A program made the translations under genes and the position numbers. A DNA stretch of 12,020 nt, taken from contig JAZQMY010000071.1 in NCBI GenBank assembly GCA_045627045.1, positions 1-12,020 of the forward strand, given 5' to 3'. Numbering within the stretch: the stretch's first letter is position 1; every line of letters begins with the position of its first letter. Source of the DNA: SIG351 sp045627045 (lineage in GTDB: Bacteria > Bacillota > Clostridia > HGM11327). Positions 7,553-12,020 of this stretch are shown piece after piece. The notes beneath the pieces are model-generated. The model was not told the origin of the DNA, did not search any database, and saw only the letters and a list, made by a program, of their open reading frames with translations.

Positions 7553-7717
7553 ACACGATAGCTCTCCACTGAATGTGACAGTACATAACGTATTTCGTCA
7601 TATACCAGCGTCCGCTTCCGGAAAGAAAACGGAAACTTCGGCGTTGCTTCCTTTCGTGCGAGCTCTTTCCGGAGCTTTTTTCGCACTACTGATAAGAAAC
7701 GCGCCTCTATCCACGAT
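7553..7717 (-). ncRNA. Lysine riboswitch (L-box)
   Basis: Read on the - strand, the conserved L-box blocks occur in order: GATAGAGGCGCG (from 7711), AGTAGTGCGA (7690-7681), GAAAGGAAGC, ACGCCGAAG, the TGGTATATGACG arm, ACTGTCACATTC, and the 3' signature AGTGGAGAGCTATC ending near 7557. GATAG (7711-7707) and CTATC pair to form the core of P1. The RNA binds L-lysine at a five-way junction and normally switches off lysine synthesis or uptake genes. The order of promoter, aptamer, terminator and NhaC-type gene is complete here, so lysine should repress the antiporter gene by transcription termination. Exact ends are approximate. Confidence 0.93.
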
Positions 7718-7738
7718 CTTAAATTTTTTACATTAATA

Positions 7739-7767
7739 AGTATAAACCTTTTTATAAAAAAAGTCAA
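7739..7767 (-). promoter_or_regulatory. Sigma-A promoter of the L-box/antiporter unit
   Basis: On the - strand TTGACT (7767-7762) and TATACT (7744-7739) are separated by exactly 17 bases, each one mismatch from consensus. Transcription would begin near 7732, about 20 bases before the first conserved L-box block. It lies downstream of carD, making the antiporter independent of carD transcription. Confidence 0.82.
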
Positions 7768-7800
7768 TACCTTTTTTGTGCTTTTTATGAACAAAATCCG

Positions 7801-7846
7801 AAAAAACACCAATACCCAAGGCGAAAAAGCCTTTTGCATCAGTATT
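7801..7846 (-). terminator. Probable terminator of carD
   Basis: On the - strand AAGGC (7833-7829) and GCCTT (7822-7818) form an inner stem with a T-rich loop. An outer AATAC/GTATT pairing (7846-7842 with 7815-7811) overlaps the carD stop codon. TTTTTT (7806-7801) follows. The structure is less compact than the other terminators here, so efficiency is uncertain. Confidence 0.45.
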
Positions 7847-8342
7847 CATTCAGCATCTTTCTGATGTACTCCGGAACAGCCGTTTTCTCAATATCAAGAG
7901 AAGCGGCAAGCTCCTCAAAGAGAAGATTTTCCGCACGCCTCATATAGCGTTCGTCGATCTGGGCAAGTTTCTTGCCGGACTTGAGCGCTCTTGCACGTTT
8001 GGAGTATGTTTTCTTGATGATTTTGACAAGCTCATTGAGTTCATGCTTATTGAAAGCCTCCTGATAGCTTGCTTCAAGCGAACGCGGATTGCGGCTGCTT
8101 GTCTCATCGGCGGAAATACTCGGTATGGACAGAATGAAGTTATCGGCTTCCTCACGAGAGATTATGGGACGGATATATACGTCCGCATCAACGGGGATAA
8201 AAACCTTTTCCTCTCTGTAAACGGGCATAAGAGTGTAGTATTCCTTCGAGGAATCGAGCCAGTCGATTTCCGGTGTGCCGATATTCTCAATTCTGTAAAC
8301 GCCTTTAACTCCGTAAACAACTATTTCTCCAACCCTGAACAA
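7839..8342 (-). CDS. CarD/CdnL-family RNA polymerase-binding regulator
   Basis: 167 residues, the usual length for this family. The N-terminal RNA-polymerase-interacting (TRCF-RID-like) domain begins MFRVGEIVVYGVKGVYRIENI and continues to VFIPVDAD (about 1-55). A helical C-terminal part (about 90-167) ends NLLFEELAASLDIEKTAVPEYIRKML. In mycobacteria and myxobacteria CarD/CdnL binds the polymerase beta subunit and stabilises the open complex; the Clostridial paralogues are less well characterised. The start is an unusual TTG at 8342, supported by a perfect AGGAGG (8357-8352) nine bases upstream and by the family's N-terminus beginning exactly there. Its promoter is divergent from the CAP gene. 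It is probably transcribed alone, because a new promoter for the L-box unit lies just downstream. Confidence 0.93.
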   Translation of the reverse strand: MFRVGEIVVYGVKGVYRIENIGTPEIDWLDSSKEYYTLMPVYREEKVFIPVDADVYIRPIISREEADNFILSIPSISADETSSRNPRSLEASYQEAFNKHELNELVKIIKKTYSKRARALKSGKKLAQIDERYMRRAENLLFEELAASLDIEKTAVPEYIRKMLNEY

Positions 8343-8435
8343 AGCTGACTTCCTCCTGTGTCAAAAGATTTAACATATATTTTATTTTAAGTTCATATTT
8401 CAAACAAAAAAATAAAACTTCCCACTCATATTCCT

Positions 8436-8463
8436 ATTATACCATAAAATGAGAAAAAATCAA
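8436..8463 (-). promoter_or_regulatory. Putative sigma-A promoter of carD
   Basis: On the - strand TTGATT (8463-8458) and a perfect TATAAT (8441-8436) are separated by 16 bases. The expected start near 8429 gives a leader of about 86 bases before the TTG start of carD. The -35 matches consensus at only four positions. Confidence 0.6.
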
Positions 8464-8469
8464 TTCTTT

Positions 8470-8509
8470 TTTTATCAAAATGTAAAAATTTTCGCAAATT
8501 TTGATAAAA
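8470..8509. repeat. Large AT-rich dyad in the carD-CAP divergent region
   Basis: TTTTATCAAAAT (8470-8481) and ATTTTGATAAAA (8498-8509) are perfect 12-bp inverted arms around a 16-base spacer that itself contains AAAATTTT (8485-8492). It sits a few bases upstream of the carD -35 and about 45 bp upstream of the CAP promoter. This placement fits a shared operator. A terminator role is unlikely, because no gene reads into it. Confidence 0.5.
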
Positions 8510-8553
8510 CCGCCGTTCAGGAGAAAAATGGATCCGCTGACATTATTTGATTG

Positions 8554-8582
8554 ATGACAAAAAATCGCTTGTGCGTTATAAT
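8554..8582 (+). promoter_or_regulatory. Sigma-A promoter of the CAP-domain gene
   Basis: ATGACA (8554-8559, one mismatch from TTGACA) and a perfect TATAAT (8577-8582) are separated by 17 bases. Transcription is expected near 8589, giving a leader of about 70 bases. This argues against translation starts upstream of about 8589, such as the in-frame codon at 8547. Confidence 0.72.
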
Positions 8583-8585
8583 CTT

Positions 8586-8612
8586 ATTGCAATCGGTCAG
8601 ACCGACTGCAAT
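8586..8612 (+). repeat. Near-perfect 27-bp dyad at the predicted CAP transcription start
   Basis: ATTGCA-A-TCGGT (8586-8597) and ACCGA-C-TGCAAT (8601-8612) are inverted copies with one mismatch around CAG. It directly follows the -10 box and spans the predicted start, so it could be a repressor operator or, once transcribed, a 5'-terminal hairpin. Confidence 0.5.
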
Positions 8613-8626
8613 ACTCAGAGGAAGGA

Positions 8627-8647
8627 ACCTTCTGACGTGCAGAAGGT
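8627..8647 (+). promoter_or_regulatory. Leader hairpin covering the candidate ribosome binding site of the CAP gene
   Basis: ACCTTCTG (8627-8634) and CAGAAGGT (8640-8647) form a perfect 8-bp stem with loop ACGTG. The stem contains AGAAGG (8641-8646), the nearest purine-rich site before ATG 8661, and the loop contains an alternative in-frame GTG (8637). Folding would therefore affect which start is used and how well. No known riboswitch class was recognised. Confidence 0.5.
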
Positions 8648-8660
8648 AACGGTATTTGAT

Positions 8661-9272
8661 ATGAAAACAAGAAGAATAATAATTTCATTGGTACTTACGG
8701 CTTTGCTCTCGATCGGAACTGCGGGCTTTGCAAGCGCTTCGACATGCAGCACTCTTTCATGCAGGCTCAGGAGCATTCTTTCGTCATACACGACGGGAAC
8801 AAGGACTTTTGTTTCCGCTCCGTCATCTGTCAGCCGTAACGATTCGCAGACGCAGAGTCAGACTGCACAGAATATTACCTTGCAGAATTCGGCATCATCT
8901 CTTCAGTCACAGTTGCTTGCTCTTCTGAATAAGGAGCGCTCTGCATCGGGTGTCGGCAAGCTTTCACTCAGCAGTGAACTTTCGGCAGTGGCACAGGCAA
9001 AGGCGGAGGATATGGCAAAAAACGGCTATTTCTCACATACATCGCCCGTTTACGGAACGCCGTTTGAAATGATGAAATCTTACGGGATCAGGTACAGATA
9101 TGCCGCTGAAAACCTCGCAAAGAATTCGTCCGTTGAGAAGGCACATTATGCGCTCATGAATTCGGACGGACACAGAAAGAACATTCTGAACGGAAACTAT
9201 ACACAGGTCGGAATAGGAATAGTGAAGGTGTCCTCAAATTCATATATCATTGTTGAGATGTTCATAGGATAA
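8661..9272 (+). CDS. Secreted CAP-domain (SCP-like, YkwD-type) protein
   Basis: 203 residues from ATG 8661. A signal peptide (MKTRRIIISLVLTALLSIGTAG, likely cut after ...ASA near residue 26) is followed by a Ser/Thr/Gln-rich linker to about residue 80. A CAP domain fills about 82-202. Its conserved tetrad is visible: His126 in GYFSHTSP, Glu150 in AENLA and His171 in SDGHRKNIL. Bacterial CAP proteins of this type are extracellular or wall-associated, often of unknown activity. The start is uncertain: GTG 8637, with GAAGGA ten bases upstream, would add eight residues (VQKVTVFD) before the basic n-region. An in-frame start at 8547 lies upstream of the promoter and is unlikely. It is transcribed alone, divergently from carD, and ends at a bidirectional terminator shared with the next gene. 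Confidence 0.88.
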   Translation: MKTRRIIISLVLTALLSIGTAGFASASTCSTLSCRLRSILSSYTTGTRTFVSAPSSVSRNDSQTQSQTAQNITLQNSASSLQSQLLALLNKERSASGVGKLSLSSELSAVAQAKAEDMAKNGYFSHTSPVYGTPFEMMKSYGIRYRYAAENLAKNSSVEKAHYALMNSDGHRKNILNGNYTQVGIGIVKVSSNSYIIVEMFIG

Positions 9273-9294
9273 CAAGCATTCAAAGCAAAAAAAT

Positions 9295-9338
9295 ATGCAC
9301 ACCGAAGGCAGGAAAGCTTTTGGTGTGCATTTTTGATT
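9295..9338. terminator. Bidirectional intrinsic terminator
   Basis: ATGCACACCGAA (9295-9306) pairs with TTTGGTGTGCAT (9319-9330), extended inward by GGC/GCT (9307-9309 with 9316-9318), for about 15 bp. TTTTTGATTTTTTT follows on the + strand, and a T-run read from 9294 downward follows on the - strand. It serves the CAP gene and the convergent zinc-ribbon gene. Confidence 0.9.
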
Positions 9339-9354
9339 TTTTTATTCTGATGCT

Positions 9355-10077
9355 TTATTTGTTCTGAAGATTCAGCTTTGCACCGCATTCGTTGCAGAAC
9401 CTTCTTGCAGGAACGGTGTTTTTGCATTCTGGGCAGACGGTGGTCTCAAACTCTCTGTCCGGTGCCTGACCTGAAACGAGCATCGATTGGGCGATATTGC
9501 CGTCCCGCATCATTTCCATCATACTCATCATGTTTGCCGAATTCATCATACCCATCATAGGCGTGGACGACTGGCTGATGCAGGGATCGGGTTCGTTTTC
9601 ACCCAGGATGTTCTCCTCACAGTAATATGGACCTCTGAGGCGCTCTCCGTATGGCCCGAAGAACTTTGTGGAGTTCATTGCCATGCCGGAAGTCATTGAA
9701 GTGAACGCAACATCCCACTCAGGCATAATGAATCTTTCTATATCAATGAATACTCCATCAAGATAATCGTTTCCGGATACGTCCGGAATCAGATGATTTT
9801 GCTCGGGCCTTTTGATTTCAACAATGTCGCCCGGAAAAAACTCCGTAAAGCCCTTGCCGCGGCGACCGTCGACAAACCCGTGGACCTTGTATTTTTTGCT
9901 TCGGTCTGCAGCTGCCGGATCAATGAGAACAAGCTCGGAATTGCTGTTTATCCCGAAAATGAGTGTCCTGCAGTTAGAACATATTGCGGAGCCCTTGCGG
10001 TATACTGCCCCGCATACGGGACAGGTTATCATTTGTCCGAGGAAACTGTCGGTATATTTTCTCGTTATTTCATTCAT
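9355..10077 (-). CDS. Double zinc-ribbon protein with a methionine-rich segment, function unknown
   Basis: 240 residues. An N-terminal zinc ribbon (C19-x2-C22 ... C33-x2-C36) and a C-terminal one (C215-x2-C218 ... C228-x2-C231, CPECKNTVPARRFCNECG) bracket an unrecognised middle domain. That domain (about 60-160) is rich in aromatic and Gly residues (FVDGRRGKGFTEFFPGD, KFFGPYGERLRGPYY). Residues 174-190 are methionine-rich, with 10 Met of 17. A Met/Gly-rich stretch before a terminal zinc ribbon recalls SPFH-type 'virion core' proteins of Firmicutes, but no clear SPFH domain is seen. There is no signal peptide or membrane segment, so it is cytosolic. The start is ATG with only a weak CAGG upstream. 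A good sigma-A promoter lies about 60 bp upstream. It is transcribed alone and ends at the shared terminator. Confidence 0.82.
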   Translation of the reverse strand: MNEITRKYTDSFLGQMITCPVCGAVYRKGSAICSNCRTLIFGINSNSELVLIDPAAADRSKKYKVHGFVDGRRGKGFTEFFPGDIVEIKRPEQNHLIPDVSGNDYLDGVFIDIERFIMPEWDVAFTSMTSGMAMNSTKFFGPYGERLRGPYYCEENILGENEPDPCISQSSTPMMGMMNSANMMSMMEMMRDGNIAQSMLVSGQAPDREFETTVCPECKNTVPARRFCNECGAKLNLQNK

Positions 10078-10135
10078 AATCTGTACCTGATTCTTTCAAA
10101 ATTTCAGTTGATCGCTTTTTATATGCGTTTTATAT

Positions 10136-10164
10136 AGTATAGCACAAATATCCGAAAAAGTAAA
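10136..10164 (-). promoter_or_regulatory. Sigma-A promoter of the zinc-ribbon gene
   Basis: On the - strand TTTACT (10164-10159) and TATACT (10141-10136) are 17 bases apart. Start near 10129 gives a leader of about 50 bases before ATG 10077. Confidence 0.62.
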
Positions 10165-10175
10165 CAAACACATTC

Positions 10176-10344
10176 ACGGTGAAGTCTGAAATTAAATTCC
10201 CGAAGGTGTGATTCCTCCCGCAAAAGGGCAAAAGAAGGACATACAGGCAGAAAATTCCGCAAAACTTCATTCATTATTCCCGATGGAGAGCATTGGCTGG
10301 GAAAACGGACTTTTATTTGTCGGTAAAGTCAGACTTTGCACCGT
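10176..10344. repeat. Long-range inverted repeat; possible closing stem of an unannotated RNA
   Basis: ACGGTGAAGTCTGA (10176-10189) is matched, inverted, by TCAGACTT-TG-CACCGT (10329-10344): 14 pairs with a 2-base bulge, about 140 bases apart. On the - strand a TATACT (10355-10350) precedes the 10344 arm by five T residues, placing a possible transcript start at the arm itself, though no good -35 is visible. Inside lie local hairpins (CCC/GGG around 10217-10228) and an imperfect direct repeat beginning ATTCCCGA at 10196 and 10276. I see no protein gene between 10078 and 10570. The remaining part (10356-10476) is very AT-rich. Confidence 0.4.
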
Positions 10345-10395
10345 AAAAAAGTATAACATAATATAAAAACAAGCGAAAACAGAAGAAAAACAGAG

Positions 10396-10412
10396 ATATT
10401 ATTCAATAATAT
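10396..10412. repeat. Perfect AT-only dyad upstream of the groES promoter
   Basis: ATATTATT (10396-10403) and AATAATAT (10405-10412) are perfect inverted 8-mers around a single C. It lies in a strongly AT-rich stretch about 65 bp upstream of the groES -35. It may be an operator or simply AT-rich DNA; base composition makes chance more likely here than elsewhere. Confidence 0.3.
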
Positions 10413-10476
10413 ATAGTTTTACGATATATATAACTGTATTTATGCAAAAAATATTGTATTCAATGCGCTTCTGTTG

Positions 10477-10504
10477 TTGCAAAATAATAAAAAAAGAGTA
10501 AAAT
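10477..10504 (+). promoter_or_regulatory. Sigma-A promoter of groES-groEL
   Basis: TTGCAA (10477-10482) and TAAAAT (10499-10504) are 16 bases apart, and the expected start near 10511 falls at the edge of the CIRCE operator. Upstream DNA is A/T-rich, as in UP-element-like regions. Confidence 0.65.
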
Positions 10505-10512
10505 ATAACTTG

Positions 10513-10539
10513 TTAGCACTCAAGGATTAAGAGTGCTAA
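10513..10539. promoter_or_regulatory. CIRCE operator (HrcA binding site)
   Basis: TTAGCACTC (10513-10521), nine spacer bases, GAGTGCTAA (10531-10539): identical to the CIRCE consensus. HrcA repressor binds it at normal temperature and releases it on heat or protein-folding stress. Its position at the transcription start and just before groES is the standard arrangement. hrcA itself is not in the window. Confidence 0.98.
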
Positions 10540-10570
10540 CAACCACAAATAATCAGGAGGATTTTATATT

Positions 10571-10858
10571 ATGAGAATCAAACCTTTAGGCGATAAAGTA
10601 GTAGTTAAAATGGTAGAAAACGTCGAAGAGACGAAGAGCGGCATCATTCTTACGGGAACAGCAAAGGAAAAGCCTCAGTTTGCAGAGGTACTTGAAGTAG
10701 GCCCCGGAGATGTAGTTGACGGCAAGGAAATCAAAATGTATATAAAGAAGGGCGACAAGGTTGTATTTGAGCGTTATAAGGGCACAGAAATCAAGCTCGA
10801 AGGCACAGAGTACATCATTGTAAGCCAGAGCAATATACTTGCAGTAATTGAAGACTGA
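10571..10858 (+). CDS. groES: Co-chaperonin GroES (Hsp10)
   Basis: 95 residues, full family length. It begins MRIKPLGDKVVVKMVENVEETKSGIILTG. The mobile loop (ETKSGIILTGTAKEKPQ, about 20-36), with the hydrophobic triplet III/IL that contacts GroEL, is intact. EVGPGDVVDGKEI, KKGDKVVFERYKGTEI and YIIVSQSNILAVIE complete the beta-barrel. Seven copies cap the GroEL ring and close the folding chamber in the cytosol. The start is supported by AGGAGG (10555-10560) ten bases upstream of ATG. It is the first gene of the CIRCE-regulated operon, 31 bp before groEL with no terminator in between. Confidence 0.98.
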   Translation: MRIKPLGDKVVVKMVENVEETKSGIILTGTAKEKPQFAEVLEVGPGDVVDGKEIKMYIKKGDKVVFERYKGTEIKLEGTEYIIVSQSNILAVIED

Positions 10859-10889
10859 AATTAAATAATCGGATTGGAGTTGATTTATT

Positions 10890-12020
10890 ATGGCAAAACA
10901 GCTTTTATTTGGTGAAGATGCAAGAAAGGCACTTCAGAGAGGTGTAGATACACTTGCAAACACAGTTAAGATAACACTCGGACCTAAGGGCAGAAACGTT
11001 GTCCTTGACAAGAAATTCGGCGCTCCGCAGATCGTTAACGATGGTGTTACGATTGCAAAGGAACTCGAGCTTGAGGATCCTTTTGAGAATATGGGCGCAC
11101 AGCTCGTTAAGGAAGTTGCTACAAAGACAAATGATATCGCAGGCGACGGTACAACAACAGCTACCGTTCTTGCACAGGCTATTATTCAGGAAGGCCTCAA
11201 GAACGTTGCAGCAGGTGCTAACCCGATGATCGTTAAGAACGGTATCAAGAAGGCAGTTGACGCAGCAGTTGCATCACTCAAGGCTATTTCAAAGCCGATC
11301 GAGAACAAGTCTTCTATCGCTCAGGTAGCAACGATTTCAGCTGCCAACGAAGATATCGGTAACCTCATTGCAGATGCAATGGAAAAGGTTGGCAAGGATG
11401 GCGTTATCACAGTTGAAGAGTCAAAGACAATGCAGACTTACCTCGCAGAGGTTGAAGGCATGCAGTTTGACAGAGGCTACCTCTCAGCTTATATGGTAAC
11501 AGATACAGAAAAGATGATTGCCGATCTCGACAATCCTTACATCCTCATCACAGACAAGAAGATTTCTTCTGTTCAGGAACTCCTTCCTGTACTTGAGCAG
11601 ATCGTTCAGCAGGGCAAGAAGCTTCTCATCATTGCAGAAGACGTTGAGAGCGAAGCTCTTGCAACACTTGTTGTAAACAAGCTCCGTGGAACATTCACAT
11701 GCGTAGCAGTAAAGGCTCCGGGCTTCGGCGACAGAAGAAAGGCAATGCTCCAGGATATCGCAACACTCACAGGCGGTACTGTTATTTCTGAAGAAGTCGG
11801 CCTCGACATCAAGGAAACAACACTTATGCAGCTCGGCCGTGCGGCAAGAGTTACAGTTGACAAGGATAACACAACAATTGTTGAAGGCGCAGGCAATAAG
11901 GAAGAAATCGAAGCAAGAGTTGCTGCCATCAAGGCACAGATCGCTGAAACAACTTCTGATTACGATAAGGAAAAGCTCCAGGAGAGACTTGCAAAGCTTT
12001 CAGGCGGTGTAGCGGTTATT
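10890..12020 (+). CDS. groEL: Chaperonin GroEL (Hsp60), 3'-truncated by window edge
   Basis: 377 N-terminal residues are visible and the frame runs off the window without a stop; the full protein is normally about 540 residues. It begins MAKQLLFGEDARKALQRGVD. ATP-site elements are intact: TLGPKGRNVVLD, the IVNDGVTIAKELEL stretch with its conserved Asp, and GDGTTTATVLAQ. The apical domain, with its substrate- and GroES-binding helices (EGMQFDRGYLSAYMVTD, PYILITDKKISSVQELLPVLE, GKKLLIIAEDVESEAL), is present. The return into the intermediate domain (LQERLAKLSGGVAVI) is where the window ends, so the later catalytic Asp and the C-terminal tail cannot be assessed. GGAG (10876-10879) lies ten bases before ATG. 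It is co-transcribed with groES under HrcA/CIRCE control. Confidence 0.98.
   Translation, partial: MAKQLLFGEDARKALQRGVDTLANTVKITLGPKGRNVVLDKKFGAPQIVNDGVTIAKELELEDPFENMGAQLVKEVATKTNDIAGDGTTTATVLAQAIIQEGLKNVAAGANPMIVKNGIKKAVDAAVASLKAISKPIENKSSIAQVATISAANEDIGNLIADAMEKVGKDGVITVEESKTMQTYLAEVEGMQFDRGYLSAYMVTDTEKMIADLDNPYILITDKKISSVQELLPVLEQIVQQGKKLLIIAEDVESEALATLVVNKLRGTFTCVAVKAPGFGDRRKAMLQDIATLTGGTVISEEVGLDIKETTLMQLGRAARVTVDKDNTTIVEGAGNKEEIEARVAAIKAQIAETTSDYDKEKLQERLAKLSGGVAVI

Noticed and set aside
7465..7839. Open frame of 124 codons on the - strand between carD and the antiporter
   Set aside because: It covers the L-box aptamer, its promoter and the terminator; its composition follows the RNA structure and it has no credible ribosome binding site.
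8528..8554. Tiny frame MDPLTLFD preceded by AGGAG
   Set aside because: Eight codons, only four bases from AGGAG, and upstream of the CAP promoter's start, with no conserved context visible; most likely chance.
8547..8660. Upstream extension of the CAP protein from 8547
   Set aside because: The codons span the promoter -10 box and the predicted transcription start and contain the leader hairpins; the signal peptide begins naturally at 8661 (or possibly 8637).
8589..8660. Known riboswitch (c-di-GMP, glutamine, guanidine) in the CAP leader
   Set aside because: I compared remembered consensus motifs and none fits; only generic hairpins can be supported.
10196..10260. Cobalamin-riboswitch-like fragment (GGTG, ATTCC, CCCGC order) upstream of groES
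   Set aside because: The later conserved blocks are missing, the gene downstream is groES under CIRCE, and the partial match is probably chance.

Overview
The window looks like a chromosomal segment of a low-to-mid-GC Firmicute of the class Clostridia, probably a gut Ruminococcus/Oscillospiraceae-type bacterium. The basis is a CIRCE-controlled groES-groEL operon, a lysine (L-box) riboswitch, a CarD/CdnL-type RNA polymerase-binding protein, AGGAGG ribosome binding sites, sigma-A-type promoters and a GH29 fucosidase. No database comparison was possible, so the genus is inference.

Layout. Bases 2-1090 (+) are the 3' part of a GH29 alpha-L-fucosidase. Two small hairpins follow, then a tightly packed five-gene (+) run at 1176-5700: a zinc-finger-like membrane protein, a YkvI-type transporter-like membrane protein, a GT4 glycosyltransferase and two paralogous nucleoside hydrolases. 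It ends at a strong bidirectional terminator (5722-5754). On the (-) strand, carD (7839-8342) is followed by a separate unit: a sigma-A promoter, a lysine riboswitch with an intrinsic terminator, and an NhaC-family antiporter (5783-7468). Divergent from carD is a secreted CAP-domain protein (8661-9272), with a structured leader and a large dyad in the shared intergenic region. It converges on a double zinc-ribbon, Met-rich protein (9355-10077, -) across another bidirectional terminator. A gene-free stretch of about 490 bp follows, holding an outward (-) promoter, a long-range inverted repeat and the groESL promoter with a perfect CIRCE operator. groES (10571-10858) and a partial groEL (from 10890) complete the window.

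How the parts work together. The L-box suggests the NhaC-type protein is a lysine-responsive transporter rather than a simple pH-homeostasis antiporter. Its N-terminus has an unusual lipobox-like signal and a DnaJ-like CxxC cluster. The five-gene run could combine uptake of a small solute, nucleoside cleavage and glycosylation, but its joint role is not evident from sequence. I see no CRISPR array, insertion sequence, prophage, tRNA or rRNA. The least explained elements are the N-terminus of the antiporter, the CAP leader, the Met-rich zinc-ribbon protein and the inverted repeat upstream of groES.
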